A stretch of DNA of 64,000 nt, from NCBI GenBank assembly GCA_020310875.1, contig CM035413.1, forward strand, positions 184,835,855 through 184,899,854, read 5' to 3'. This stretch comes from Ceratopteris richardii (Eukaryota; Streptophyta; Polypodiopsida; Polypodiales; Pteridaceae). The stretch's first letter is position 1; each line of letters begins with the position of its first letter. Shown here piece after piece: positions 1 to 11,489 of this stretch. The position numbers and the translations under genes were made by a program. The notes under the pieces were generated by a model. That model saw nothing but the letters and a program-made list of their open reading frames with translations, did not search any database and had not been told where the DNA came from.

Positions 1-530
1 AAGTGTCAGAAGTTCATTTCAGTGTGGGGAAACAAATTTTGAGATATTTAACGAGCCAGCATAATTTTGTACTATTTTATATGGGAGAAATTAGTACTAT
101 AGATTAAGTCAAAATTTTGATTAATTAGACATCAACGAGAAAAAAATATATTTTCGTTGGGAGCTACAACTATTTCATGGAGTAGTAGGAAGCAACCAAC
201 TACGGCATTATCCAGTATCAAGGGTGAACATGTAGCAACTACAGATGTCTTTTGTGATGGGATATGGATGCGATTCTTGCTTGAAGACATGAGAGCCTAC
301 ATCAATGGAGGAGCGATTAACTATTAGGAAAATACTACTAACATCAAGAAATCAAAGAAATAAGTCGACCATGTAAGAGAAAACCACATTGGTGGTCGCC
401 ATCACTTTCCTTATGAGACGACCACTCATTGAGAAGAGGAGACGTTACATTTGAATACTAAACATCAAGTTGTGTACATCTTCACAAACGATCTTACCAA
501 ATAGAAATTCCTCTAGTTTAGTGAGGCATT
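1..530 (+). pseudogene. Copia RNase H / pol 3' end fossil
   Basis: Conceptual translation across several frames gives the end of a Ty1/Copia polyprotein. Near 30-105 a frame reads ILRYL followed by a FVLFYMG-like stretch. At 160-300 it reads ISWSSRKQPTTALSS, the RNase H core motif. At 390-440 it reads HVRENHIGGRHHF, corresponding to the usual HxRxKHIxxRxHF motif. Near 440-530 it gives the terminal VxIFTNDLTK block. Frameshifts and stops break it, so it is not coding. The 5' part lies beyond the left edge. RNase H removes the RNA strand during reverse transcription. Seen in sequence: the motif series. Inferred: a decayed Copia copy unrelated in frame to the minus-strand element to its right. 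Confidence 0.75.
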
Positions 531-1304
531 TGGCGTTACAAAGATAGAGTTTTGTTTATGAAGTTTTACTACTTGATGACGAGGATATTCCATGACATTG
601 AAATCTCCCTTAAAACTAGAACACATATGTATATAAACACAGAAATGGAGATGTAATAATATATTTTTTAGGTGAGCATGATGTGCACATGCATCGATAA
701 CTTTTGTATCGCTCTTTGCACTTATCATGACATTCACATAAATCCGTATCCAGGTAAAGGGATTGCCATAGCTGCATGACTACATATGGATCTCTTCATA
801 TCCACTATCCATATGTATATTCAACATATCCAACTTCGCTTTCTATCAATTGGCGCATTGATGCCAACCTCAATAAGAATACATAATGTGTGATACTAAC
901 GGACACAAAAAAATATTGTTCATGGTGCCACAAAAATACTAACTTTGAGCTCTCTATTCCAAAAATACTTACAAGATATGAATTTCTTCTTGAAGAAGTG
1001 ACTTCAAGATGTGGATATATAGAAAAGTAGTTGCAAGGCGAGGTGAGTTGTGTTGAAAATGATGCTCCACCTTAGGAGCACATGAACCTTCTTAATTAAA
1101 GACATGATCATTCATGTTTAAATTTGCATTTGAGTCCATCTCATACCTATCAAATCAATAACCTATCACACTTAGATGTCATAAAGCCTACATTTTAGGA
1201 AAGGTTCTTCATATCATTTACGGAATCCTTTCAAAGTTATATAAATAGACATTATATTTCCGATTTGCATGATCCTACGTGCATTATTATTGTCCGATTT
1301 TCTA
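531..1304. other. AT-rich stretch without clear gene
   Basis: No convincing reading frame is visible. The stretch directly follows the plus-strand Copia pol fossil, so it may include that element's 3' UTR and a decayed LTR. A purine-rich run near 1037-1048 followed by TGTTGAAAATG near 1053 could be a polypurine tract and LTR start, but no partner LTR is available for comparison. Confidence 0.3.
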
Positions 1305-1651
1305 TGGTGAGTAGTTCTTTCTTACCATTTCTCTTAGATGAATACCCGACAGTTCAGGTTTTATTATTCATCTCTACATACACACTCTTGCATCTATTAC
1401 ATATACATCTACTTCTCTATGGAAGTTCTATCCTCTATATATACCTCTCTCTCAGCTCTCTTATATACAATTTTTTATTCAGGTTTCAACAAACTCATAA
1501 TTCTGGAAGTTTCTACGCTGTATATTACAGATGTGAATTTGTCCCTTCACTAAGGCTTTTATTTTTTCTGAATGCTTTGTTTCTGCTTTTCTTCGTCTTT
1601 CTTTATCTTTAGGTCTTTATGTCTAATTAGTAAGTGAATCTCCAACTGCTC
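1305..1651 (-). repeat. Element A 3' LTR, truncated
   Basis: About 347 bp match 5834-6175 closely, with few differences. Both copies share the pyrimidine-rich segment with the TATA-like motif (TTATATA on the plus strand) and end at CTCCAAC. The match stops at about 1305 while the right LTR continues for about 650 bp more, so the downstream part of this LTR has been deleted or replaced. A purine-rich TTGAGGCGGAGC (minus strand) adjoins the LTR start, as a polypurine tract should. Confidence 0.85.
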
Positions 1652-1689
1652 CGCCTCAATCACTAATTAGCATCTTTCGGTCTTTCATA

Positions 1690-3300
1690 TATCCTTCTTT
1701 TCTTTTACTCCTGCCATTTCTTTGAATCTGCTTGTCTTTACTCCATATAAGCTCTTTGTCAGAATATCCGCAATCTGATCTTTTGTAGGAGTGTATACTA
1801 TTTAAATCTCCTTTTCCATTACCTTTTCCCTCAGGAAATGATATTGAATCTCTATATGCTTTGTTCTTGCATGAAATACTGGATTTGCTGCAAGATACAA
1901 CGAGCTCATATTATCTCCATGTATGATAGGTATACCTTGATCAATCCCCAAACTTTTGAACAAGGTCTGCATCCATATCACTTCTTTAGCTGCTTCCACA
2001 AGTCCTTTATATTCTGCTTTAGTTGATGATAAAGCCACTATATGCTGCTTCTTTGAACACCAGCTGACAAGCTTATCTCCTAGGTATTTCATATACCCAT
2101 GTGTTGATCTTCTGTCATCTTGACTTCCTGCCCAGTATGAGTCACTGTATGCTCTCAACTTTATATCTGACGTAAAAGGATAATATAATCCTTCCTTTAT
2201 AGTTCTTTTGATATATCTAATAACTCTTTGTCCTGCAATCCAATGTTGATCCTTCGGACAATGCATAAACTGTGAGAGAACTCCTACTGCATAACTAAGA
2301 TTTGGTCTTGTTAGCATAGCATAAATCAAGTTTCCCACTAAAGATTGATACTTTCTCATATCTTTAAACTCTGCACCATCATATTTGCTGAGTTTATGAT
2401 TTACTTCAAGCGGTGTTGAAGCTTCTCTGCAATTCTCCATGTTAAACTTCTTCAGTAAGTTTAGGATATACCTTTTATGCAAAACATATACACCATGTTC
2501 TGTATATGTGACTTCGTTTCCAAGAAAATATGACAACTTTCCTAGATCACTGATCTTGAACTCTTTTTCAAGCAGTCTCTTTACCTCCTTGATTCCTTCA
2601 TCTGAGGTACCTGTGATTATAATGTCATCTACATAAATACAAATGTAGATCACACCATCTGTTCTCTTGATGAGTAGACTTGCATCTGCCTTTGAACTTT
2701 GGTATCCAAGGTCATTGAGATACTTAACAAGTCTGTAATTCCAAGCTCTTGGAGCTTGCTTCAATCCATAGAGAGCTCTTCTTAATCTGCAAACATGATT
2801 TGGGTATCTGGAACTAACAAACCCTTCAGGTTGTTCCATGTAGACTTCATCTGATATATATCCGTTCAGAAATGCATTCTTTATATCCAATTGACTTAGC
2901 TTCCATCCTTTTGATGCTGCTACAACAATCAATGTACTTATGGTTGACATTTTTGCCACTGGACTAAATGTCTCATCATAGTCTATGCGATGCGTCTGAG
3001 CATAACCTTTGACTACCAGTCTAGCTTTGTATCTGGCTATCCTTCCATCTGCATGCTTCTTAACTTTATAAACCCATTTATTTCCAATCACTTTCTTACC
3101 ATTTGGTTTTGGAACAAGTTCCCAAGTCTTGTTTTCCTCAAGTGCACTAAACTCCTCCTTCATTGCTTCTTCCCATTTTACTTTACCTTTTGCTTCACCA
3201 TAATTATGAGGTTCTTCATCTTCCTTTACTAAGTAAGCATAGTTTTTATGAGTCAAATAAGAAGTATCATAGGAATACCTTGTTGGTTCTTTCCTTACTC
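1690..3300 (-). pseudogene. Element A Copia RT and RNase H
   Basis: The open part (3256-1802) encodes a nearly complete Copia reverse transcriptase and RNase H. It shows TWELVPKPNGKK, KWVYK, KARLVVKGYAQ, the QLDIKNAFLNG block, YGLKQAPRAW, the catalytic YVDDII, then YSDSYWAGSQDDRRSTHG, WCSKKQHIVALSS and HARTKHIEIQYHFLREK of RNase H. A premature TAA near 1802 cuts the C-terminus: the same frame beyond it still reads VYTPTKxQIADILTKSL to about 1700. Relative to element F the first D of the RNase H SDADW motif has become SDSYW. RT copies the element RNA in cytoplasmic particles. The 5' side joins abruptly to the gag block because the integrase is deleted. Confidence 0.9.
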
Positions 3301-3330
3301 TGGCACACCATCGTGTTTGTAACCATTTTT

Positions 3331-4962
3331 CTAAAATGCTAACTTGTGGGCTTTTCCCATTTGACAGGCTTCACATTTGTGAATCATATGTTGACTCTTC
3401 ATATTCGGTAATCCTCTTACGGATTGTTTTTCCACCATAGTTTTGATTCGGTTTTCATTAAAATGTCCTAATCTCCTATGCCAGAGGTCTAGTTCTGTAA
3501 ATGCTTTATCACCATGTGTGATTAAAGCTTGACCAACATTCCCTTGTACTTTAAGAGTAAAAAGTCTACCTTCCTTTTTACCATGAACAATTTGTTTGTA
3601 TCCTTTCTTTGGATCTTCAACAAATACTCCTTCATTTGTAAACCTGACTTGAAAACCTTTTTCTACTTTCTGTCCCACGCTGATTAGATTCTTTGGGATT
3701 GTTGGAACATACAAAACATTTGTTAGTAGGTCAGCTCCATTCTTACACTTTACTTTTCCAATTGACCGCACATTATGTTTTGTGTTATCACCTGTTTGTA
3801 CTGTATGATTTGAAATACCTCCTTCCAATTCTGATAACAATTCTATATTTCCTGACAAGTGATTTGAACAACCAGAGTCAATATAGAATACCTTGAGATC
3901 TTCGTTCTCTGACAGGCTTATCGAATTCATCATCAACGTCGTATGATTGTCATTCTGTGTATCATTTACATAGTTGTAGTAGGTAGTGTTGTGAGACTGA
4001 TTCTGTCCCCAACTTCTTGCTCCACCTCTACCATATCCACCTCTTTGGCTTTGTCTTCCTCTTTGATATCTTCTGCTTCTGCCTCTGCTATTGTTATTCT
4101 GATTCTGACTTGATCCTTGAGAATTATGCCAGCAATCATGAGCCAAATGATTGCTTAATCCACAAATCCAACAAGACTTCTTGTTTTTATTCTGATTACC
4201 TCTTCCTTTTGTATTACCTCTATTTTTACTTCTGACATTACCTCTTCCTCTTGCATAATTTGCTTGAGTAGTCATTTCTTCTTCATCTTTTTCTTTACCT
4301 TTATCACCTTTCTTCTTATTCTTTGCGTACATAGCAGAACTATGTCCTTTATCTCCATCTATCTTCAAATCTTGCTCAAACGTTAGCATTAGTCCAAGCA
4401 ACTCATTTAAATCTGGTACAAAATGATTTAATGACAGTTCAGTTGAGAGTACGAATGGTTTCCACCTTTCATCTCCTCTCAATCTTGCAAGCACTTGTGC
4501 TATTAATATGTGATCTTCGATATCCTCATCAATAGATCCAAGACTATCTGCCAAGTCTTTCATTTTAGTGACATAATCACTAATACTTTGACTTTGCTTT
4601 TTCTTGAACGTTGTAAACTCAGACCATAAGTTAGCCTTCCTAGCTTTGGTAGTGTTTTGGAAATGATCTTCCAATGCACTCCATATGTCTTCCACTTTCT
4701 CCAGATCTCTAATATGTGGTAGTAGATGATCTCTAATGGTATTGTAAATATACGCTCTTGTCGTTGCATCTTTTTTTTGCCACAGCTTCAAGGCTTCTAG
4801 TTCTTCTTTCTTTGGTTGACTGTCGTCTCCAAAGGACGGCTTCTTTTCTTCTTCTATCACATATATCATTAAGTCCTTAATCATAAGTAAGGCTTCCATT
4901 TGCATTACCCATGCAGGATAATTGTCTCTGTCTAGTTTGTCAATAGAAATATGATCTGCCAT
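3331..4962 (-). pseudogene. Element A Copia Gag, protease, pre-integrase
   Basis: This 543-residue frame starts with an ATG followed by DKLDRDNYPAW, the Copia Gag start. It then has the UBN2-type Gag domain, an Arg/Gly/Asn-rich region, a CX2CX4HX4C zinc knuckle (CWICG...HDC), the aspartic protease motif FYIDSGCSNHLSG, and the pre-integrase zinc domain (LWHRRLGH ... CEACQMGKAH). Gag forms the particle and binds RNA, and the protease matures it. The frame ends immediately after GKAHKLAF, exactly where the DDE integrase core should start. What follows downstream is already the region just before RT. About 300 or more residues of integrase are therefore absent. Confidence 0.92.
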
Positions 4963-5160
4963 GGTTTTCTTGTTTCTGTTACTGCCAGTGAATATAAAGT
5001 TAAAGGATTTTACCTTTTGTAAACCTTTACCCTTGAGAATGACTTCGGAACACTTCTCTGATGTTGTTTGTTGTTGATCTCCTCAGCTTTCACCTTTCTT
5101 TATGAGAATTCTTCAATTTCTCTTGTATCTTTACTTTTGCTTACTCTTGAGGACTTTTCT

Positions 5161-5173
5161 GCTCTGATACCAC
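5161..5173 (-). other. Element A primer-binding site
   Basis: On the minus strand this reads GTGGTATCAGAGC, the common plant Copia primer-binding site complementary to the 3' region of initiator-Met tRNA. It lies between the LTR end (about 5175) and the gag ATG (4962) and fixes the element orientation. Confidence 0.85.
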
Positions 5174-5174
5174 T

Positions 5175-6177
5175 TGGTGGTGTAGCGTATACTGCGGAAT
5201 TTGCTTACACCACAAGAACTAAGCTAGAGTGATGTTAGAACACCTCTATAATCATCAATAGCTTAGCAACCTTTTGTAACTGAAAACAAAATATCATCGA
5301 AAACTTTACCAGACTGTCACCGGAATCTCATCGTAATTGTACCGGAATGTTACCGGAATCAACTGCAATTCTAATTGTGGTTACTTCAAATTATTGTAGA
5401 TGAAGTAAAGAAGTAATACCTGAGCTTTCTTCACTAAATGAACTTCTTCTGAAGTTTGAATAAAAACTTCACCAGTTCTGGATGCCTTTACGGTCAGACT
5501 TAGTACTCGGTCAGACTTAGTACTGTGTGTACATGTCCCGTTTTACAAAACTCTTTGATCAGTTTGTAGTTGAGACTTCTAACTTCAAGATGAGCTATTA
5601 CTCATGAAAAACTTTACATTATACATTGAGATCTAACTTGTAGAAATACCGTAAAAAGTGTACTGAGAAAACTGTAACTGTTAACTAACTTTCACAGTAA
5701 CATGAAATCACTTAGATTTCTTCACACAAGAAATACACTCAAATTATTCCACATGAACATGTGTTTTCTATTAGAGAAAATGTGTACAAAATGACTTGGC
5801 CTCACTTTGCTCATAGTCATGGAAAACTCTCCTATGCTAAGTAGTTCTTTCTTACCATTTCTCTTAGATGAATACTCCACAGTTCAGGTTTTATTATTCA
5901 TCTCTACATACGCACTCTTGCGTCTATTACATATACATCTACTTCTCTATGGAAGTTCTATATGCTATATATTCCTCTCTCTCAGCTCTCTTATATAAAA
6001 GTTTTGATTCGGGTTTCAACAAACTCATAAGTCTGGAAGTTTCTACGCTGTATATTACAGACGTGAATTTGTCCCTTCACTAAGGCTTTTGTTTTCTTTG
6101 AATGCTTTGTTTCTGCTTTTATTCATCTTTCTTTATCTTTAGGTCTTTATGTCTAATTAGTGAGTGAATCTCCAACA
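5175..6177 (-). repeat. Element A 5' LTR
   Basis: The LTR is bounded on the right by CTCCAACA (minus strand TGTTGGAG, the same LTR start as element F) and on the left by the primer-binding site. Its length of about 1.0 kb agrees with the LTRs of the related elements C (1078 bp) and F (1044 bp). A TATA-like TATATAAG lies on the minus strand near 5990-5998. Only the first third is duplicated at 1305-1651. The exact left boundary is inferred from the primer site. Confidence 0.75.
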
Positions 6178-7730
6178 ATTATCAATTAGAAAATTCGAAT
6201 AAGCTAGTATACCCCTTGATAAGGAAGTTCTCTTTATGAATTGTCTTTGTACGATCTAGGTAGCTCTACGTGTTGAGCAAAGTTTCCTAGAAAAATGATA
6301 TCCATTTCTTCTTCTATTTGACTTGTTAGAAATCTTTTGAATTTGGCTCAAAGCTTGATGCAGTCTCCTCATATTCTCAAGGAAGTAAGTTTTGTAGTGA
6401 ACAACAAACTCTATCTCTTTCTAGTGAAGGTAGTAAGTAGCCTCTCTTGGAGGATTTGGTTCTTCGGGTAGAAGCAAGTACTTTGCATGAGATAGCATGG
6501 ATTAGGAGGGTTTAATACTTTAATTTGAGTGTGAAAAAGCTCTTAGGTTCCTTCCATAGGAACACAGATAATTATTATCTACATTGAGAAGAGGTACCTA
6601 TGAACATACTTATGAGGCCATTCTTGCTCCAACCTACATAGGGAAAGTGTAGATTCTCTCTTTAGTGGTATCAAAGCATTCTAACACAATAAGGCACTCA
6701 GAGAGGAACAAACACAACTATTGAAGGACTTGGAAGAGAAGGAGTTGCTGATTTGAGCTCAAGGACATACAACCAACTCAAGGAAAGTCCACTAGTGAAG
6801 AAGCAATGCATCCACACCAATTTTTGTTGTATCTTTGTGATATAGAGGTAAATATCTTGACACTTATCACTCGTCGTGAATGTGAAAGCCATATAATATA
6901 CATTAGAGGACATAATGTTTGAATATAGCATCCAAATCGAAAAGCTATATAAGGACAACTATTAACCATGGAAGTTTAGAATGCCTGTATTTCTCATGGG
7001 GATGAGTTATGGAGGCTTTTTTGTGTCATAGATGTCATGCCTAGATTGGGGGGTAATTAAAATCCTCAACATTTGAGGATCTTGAGAGAATGTAGTGAGA
7101 GGATTAGTGGTTTATCTTCATCCTATTGCAGCATATTAGCAATGTAGTGATAGAGCATATTGAGGACCACTTCAATGAAAGTCTTAGAAACCCTAGAGAG
7201 ACTATACTCTACTTCAACCAAGGCTAGGAAGATTCAATTGAAGAATGAACTAAATAATCTGAGAAAAACACCAAGTAGCAATGTAAATGATGACATTATG
7301 AATATCAAGGAAGTAAGTGATGCATTGGAATCCATAGGTTGTTACATAGATGATAATGGCATAGTGGAATATACATTGAATGGGATTAGGTATGATGGGA
7401 AGTGGAAGGATTTCACCACTTCTTTATATTTCAGAGATAATCTTCCACACTTGGAGAAATTAGTGGCCTTAATAGTCTTTGAGGTAATGAAAATTTGAGG
7501 CTCAAAGACAAACGTCAATGAAGCCAAAACATTTTACATGTGTAAAGGAAGAGTTATAGGAAGAAATAAAGGCAATGGGAGATGAAGGTGAGGAAGAGGA
7601 TCAAATAGAGACTCTCATCAAGAACAAGGGAGCACGTTCACTTCATCAATAAGAAAAGGAAAGTTTGGAGGAAGAGGAAGAAGGGGATGTGAAAATGTAT
7701 ACTTTCCCTATGCGACTTAAAGCATGAATG
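6178..7730 (+). mobile_element. Old Copia fragment with primer site and gag
   Basis: Just after 6660 the plus strand reads GTGGTATCAAAGC, a one-mismatch Copia primer-binding site, so 6178-6664 probably contains a decayed LTR. A frame near 6968-7020 gives WKFRMPVFLMGM, a Copia Gag start. The open stretch 7160-7498 (112 residues) contains the UBN2 Gag signature: LxRLYSTSTKARKIQLKNEL, NIKEVSDALESIG, VEYTLNGI...WKDF. A Gly/Arg-rich remnant continues to about 7700. Stops and frameshifts show that it is non-functional. No matching 3' LTR was found. Confidence 0.65.
7160..7498 (+). pseudogene. Copia gag (UBN2) fragment
   Basis: This 112-residue open stretch corresponds to the middle of a Copia Gag. 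It carries STKARKIQLKNELNNL, the coupled MNIKEVSDALESIG block and VEYTLNGIRYDGKWKDF, which align with the conserved Gag pattern of elements C and F here. It lacks the N-terminal part in the same frame and the zinc knuckle. The role in a live element would be capsid formation. Here it is a decayed relic. Confidence 0.7.
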
Positions 7731-8339
7731 GCCTCACATGAATGTCAACGTATACCTCTATTCATTCAAAACAATCATACTCTGTCGTTCCTAGGGAGTG
7801 AGCCTGAGATCATTTTCACACTCCAACTCAAATGTGACAGCCTCTTAATGCAAGTTACACTAGTCAAAATATCTGAGAACCAATTTCTTCAAGACAGAGT
7901 ACTTATTGTCTTCACTAGGCATGCACATGGATACCACTATTCACTCCAGATTAATTTCTCTAAGATCATGCAAAGGTTAGGCTTGCACTTCAAGCAAAAT
8001 TTAGAGGACAAATATATTTCTAAAAAACCATAGCTTAGAAGAATGTAATGCAAAATGATCAAGAAATTCTACTCATCACTAGGAGCTAGCTAGCTCATAC
8101 ACACAAAATTTTGAATGGCTAATATGGCTAATCAAAATCATAATAAGTTGCTCACGAAAGTAGGTGGCTTGCCTAGAAAGGGTTGGACAAGTTTATTATA
8201 GTCTCCTAAGTGATAGTGCATGCGAGATCTCCCAAACTTGAATTATAAAGTATGGTATCATTCTAACGCATCTATTGAAATTTGTTGGCTTGATTGTATC
8301 CAATGCTGTGGTGACATTGTGAACACACTAATTGGTATT
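7731..8339. other. No recognisable gene
   Basis: A 101-codon open stretch (7728-8033) exists, but I see no retroelement or host motif in it. It lies between a plus-strand Copia gag fossil and a minus-strand Copia pol fossil, so it is most likely decayed element DNA. Confidence 0.3.
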
Positions 8340-9010
8340 TATGTGTTGAAATTTTACCTCCTTTGCTAGCACCACCTCTCTGACATAGTGGTAGTGTACC
8401 TCTATATTTTGTATCCTAGTATGGAACATAGGTACACACTACTCATGTTGTGTCACATGATTATAAATTTATTGAAGTGCAAATTTCACTCAATCATCAA
8501 CTAGTTGAGCCACATGAAGCCACATGCAACTTGTGCTAATGCTCTGCATTGAGCTTCTCTAGAAGATAGGGAAATTGTAGGTTGCTTCTTTGCCATCCAT
8601 GAGATGACTTTCTTTCCTAGCATCACTATCTATCCACTTGTACTCCTCTTATCTTCTTTGGATCCATCACAATCAACATTAGTGTATGCTTTCACTTTCA
8701 AATAATCTTGGAAAGGACAGAAGAGAATTTCATTCAAAGTACCCTTGAGATATTGAGTACTCCTTAAGCTACAAGTAGAGAAGGAACCCTAGGTGTGTGC
8801 ATAAATTGAGATAGCACACCAACTGTATATGCTAGTTCACACCATGTGATCATGTCATAACTCAAAGAGCCAACTACTGACCTATACAAGAGTGCATCGA
8901 TAATTTTCTTTCGCCTTTCATCAAAGTCAATATCATATTACGTTTCATTGGGTTGCTTAATGGTTTGCACCCTATGACTCCATCCTTTTAAGATATCAAG
9001 GTCAACAAGT
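8340..9010 (-). pseudogene. Copia RNase H / RT end fossil
   Basis: Translated on the minus strand, this region gives recognisable Copia RNase H blocks separated by stops and frameshifts. Near 8385-8425 it reads FHTRIQNIEVHYHYVRE. Near 8590-8620 it has the decayed ISWMAKKQ region. Near 8650-8700 it reads KAYTNVDCDGSKEDKRSTSG, corresponding to the SDADWAGSKDDRRSTSG motif. RT-tail sequence follows to about 9010. Its orientation is opposite to the gag relic to the left, so it belongs to a different insertion. Confidence 0.7.
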
Positions 9011-9075
9011 AATTATTGAGGATGACATGTACCACTTTTTCATCTCACTAAGATGAAGTGGTTAAAATAATATAT

Positions 9076-9204
9076 ATCAAGGAAAATTTTAGTGAGTTGT
9101 AACATATTTATCTACAAAGAGTGATGGCACATTTAGTTTCTTTTTTGCTCACTCATTCATAAGCATTAGAGAGTTTCTTTTCTCCTCACTCATTCATTGA
9201 TATA
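9076..9204 (+). repeat. Partial duplicate of element D LTR start
   Basis: This stretch resembles 9205-9290: both contain TTTAGTG(A/C)(G/A)TTGTAA, ATTTATCTAC and GAGTGATGGCACATTTAG, followed by CTCACTCATTC. It is a diverged direct repeat, probably a broken LTR copy or a local duplication of the LTR start. Confidence 0.6.
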
Positions 9205-9507
9205 TGTTGAGGACCCTTTTAGTGCATTGTAATGTATTTATCTACCAAGAGTGATGGCACATTTAGTTTCTTTTCTACTCACTCATTCTTCTTTGTGTAT
9301 TCAATTTAATATATTGTATAATACTATCATTGAATTACATCATTTCTTGTACATTCTCTTTATGTAATAGAAGAAGAAGAAGAAGAAGAAGAAGAAGAAG
9401 AAGAAGAAGAAGAAGATCATTCTTCCTTCCCTCAATCTATGTGTGCTCCTCTGTTTGTTTTTTAACAGTGTGTGAGATATTTCTTCCTTATCTCCTTTTG
9501 CTTGACA
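9205..9507 (+). repeat. Element D Copia-like LTR
   Basis: A 303-bp segment begins TGTTGAGGACCC and ends TTGACA directly before TGGTATCAG (9508-9516), a Copia primer-binding site. It contains a (GAA)n tract at 9369-9414. This is the geometry of a 5' LTR on the plus strand. No intact partner LTR was located, so the left boundary is a judgement. The internal region continues to 9778, where element B1 is inserted, and probably resumes at 26520. Confidence 0.55.
9369..9414 (+). repeat. (GAA)n microsatellite
   Basis: An uninterrupted GAA/AGA trinucleotide run of about 46 bp lies inside the putative element D LTR, 93 bp before its end. The poly-Arg frame across it is a repeat artefact. Confidence 0.95.
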
Positions 9508-9778
9508 TGGTATCAGCTAGTATGGTTGTAGAGAGCTCGTGGAGAAGGTGGAAAGTGAAGAGCACGTGAGAAGGCATGGAGAACACACGCTTCACAAATG
9601 ATCTCAGATTGCTATGAAATTTGGTGTGAAGGTAGAAGCTGTCAAAATAAGTTTGTAACGTAACCCTTTAGGGTAACTCATTTTTCTCACATTTTGGTTT
9701 CGAAGCCATCTTGATGTTTGTTTGGAGACCACAATGTGGGGCCCACAAAACAAATAGGTGACTTTGTGAAACTATAAC

Positions 9779-10009
9779 TGTTGGAGATAGACGTCTGCGG
9801 AAGCACGCGAACAACACAAGGAAGAAGAAGAAGCTTGCAGCACAAACACACAATACTGAATGTATTAATAGAGAATGTACAAAGATAAGTAGCCCATTAG
9901 GGCAATAGGCATATGTACAAGCCGGGGGAAAAAAACCTCCTAAAGAGGGAAAAAAGTGCCCCGGCGGTCCTAGAGTGTTCACACACATCACTACCTAAAT
10001 ATATCAACA
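9779..10009 (-). repeat. B1 3' LTR
   Basis: 231 bp, TG...CA on the minus strand (TGTTGATATA start, CTCCAACA-type end). It is preceded inside the element by AGGGGGGATT (minus strand, 10010-10019), the polypurine tract. It differs from the right B1 LTR at about six sites, including the CTGCGG/CTGTGG and AAGCCGG/AAGACGG positions. Confidence 0.95.
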
Positions 10010-10083
10010 AATCCCCCCTGGGAGTGATGCGGTGAACAAGGAGCTGGCACTCATGTATAAGGAAGTGCCAAGCTATGTGGAAA

Positions 10084-11489
10084 TCACTCCACAAAAGGAA
10101 GTAAGCCCAAAGCTTTGCGGAAAGCTTCAAACTTCTCCCTAGGCAGAGCCTTCGTGAAAAGGTATGCAATGTTCTCCTGCGTGGGCACATATGCCAAGCT
10201 GATCTCCCCAGCAGAGAACCTCTCCCTGACATAGTGATAATGCACCTCAATGTGCTTAGTGCGAGCATGGAACACAGGGTTCCTCGCAACTGCCAATGTG
10301 CTCTGACTGTCAGTGAAGATGGTGGTGGCAGAAGACTGGCCAACACCCAAATCAGCCATAAGGCGTCTGAGCCACACACACTCAATAGTCGCTGTGAAAG
10401 CTGCCCTATACTCAGCCTCACAACTGGAAGTGGCCACAGTAGGCTCCTTCTTGCTCAACCAAGATATACATGAGCTACCAAGCATGAAGCAAAAACCGCT
10501 GGTGGACACACGAGTGTCATAGCAACCAGCCCAATCTGAGTCAGAAAAAGCATGCAAATCTGGCGGTAGTGATCCCCCCTTGGGATAAAACAACCCAAGT
10601 AGCCGAGTACCACTCAAGTAGCGAAAGATGCACTTAACCGCTTTCCAATGCGTGACTCCTGGGCAATGCATAAACCTGCTCATCTGTGAGACAGCAAACT
10701 GAATATCTGGCCGAGTAATGCATAAGTAAATCAAGCATCCAACAGCCTGCTGATAGAGAACAACATCAAATGCATCTCCAACATCATGAAGACTCAATCG
10801 TAAACCTGTCTCCATAGGAGTGGCAATAGGCTTACAGTCTTCAAGGCCAAAACTCTGCAATAATGTGTCAAAATATTTCGTTTGACACAAAGCCATTCCA
10901 CCATCAACGTGCATAAACTGAATGCCCAAATAGTGATGCAAATGCCCCAAATCAGACATCTCAAATGAGGCATGCAAATCAGCCTTAAAATCAGCAATAT
11001 GTGTCTCAATAGGACCAGTGAGCAGCATGTCATCAACATAGACAACAATGATCAGAAGCACATCATTAGCACGTTTAACATATAAGGTGCTTTCAGTTGG
11101 ACTGTTCTCAAAACCATGTGCAATCAGATAGGCATGTATCTTCTCATACCAAGCACGTGGTGCTTGCCTTAAACCATATAATGCCTTCTTTAACCTGCAA
11201 ACCTGGTTTTCATGCCCTTTCTGCACAAAGCCACGGGGCTGAAAAACATACACTTCTTCATGCAAGTCACCATTCAGAAATGCTGTTTTAATGTCCAACT
11301 CATGTACATTCCAACCATGATGGGCTGCAAGTGCACAAATGCTCCGAATAGTAGTCATACAGCATGTAGGTGCAAAGGTCTCATCAAAATCAATGCCTCT
11401 TTCCTGTGCATAACCCTTTGCAACAAGCCTAGCCTTATACCTGTCAACTGTACCATCAGGTTTACGCTTCATCTTATATACCCACTTAG
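10084..11489 (-). pseudogene. B1 Copia RT and RNase H
   Basis: This is the 3' half of the B1 polyprotein. It starts mid-motif at TKWVYKMKRKPDG (11489), because B2 is inserted there, and runs uninterrupted to the natural end LLPFVE at 10084. Visible blocks are KARLVAKGYAQERGIDF, QLDIKTAFLNG-like (ELDIKTAFLNGD), YGLRQAPRAW, the catalytic YVDDML, and RNase H FSDSDWAGCYD, SWLSKKEPT, HARTKHIEVHYHYVRE, LFTKALPREKF. Apart from the insertion this part retains a good RT. The open frame continues for about 70 nt into the B2 LTR and gains an ATG there, which is an accident of the insertion. The upstream part of the same protein resumes at 23086. Confidence 0.93.

Larger units (their letters stand above)
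1305..6177 (-). mobile_element. Copia element A (deleted, minus strand)
   Basis: This Ty1/Copia element is read from right to left. It consists of a 5' LTR of about 1 kb (about 5175-6177), a primer-binding site at 5161-5173, gag-protease (3331-4962), RT-RNase H (about 1690-3300), a polypurine tract near 1651-1665 and a truncated 3' LTR (1305-1651). Protein similarity places it with elements C and F of this window: shared DRxNYPAW Gag start, CWICG zinc knuckle, DSGCSNH protease and LTRs near 1 kb. The integrase core is missing between the two coding blocks, so it cannot be autonomous. No TSD can be checked because the 3' end is lost. Confidence 0.88.

Noticed and set aside
7728-8033. 101-codon frame considered as a small gene
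   Set aside because: No motif, no start context and surrounded by Copia fossils; likely chance.
9330-9569. Frame with a long Arg run
   Set aside because: Encoded by the (GAA)n microsatellite inside a putative LTR; no conserved flanking protein.
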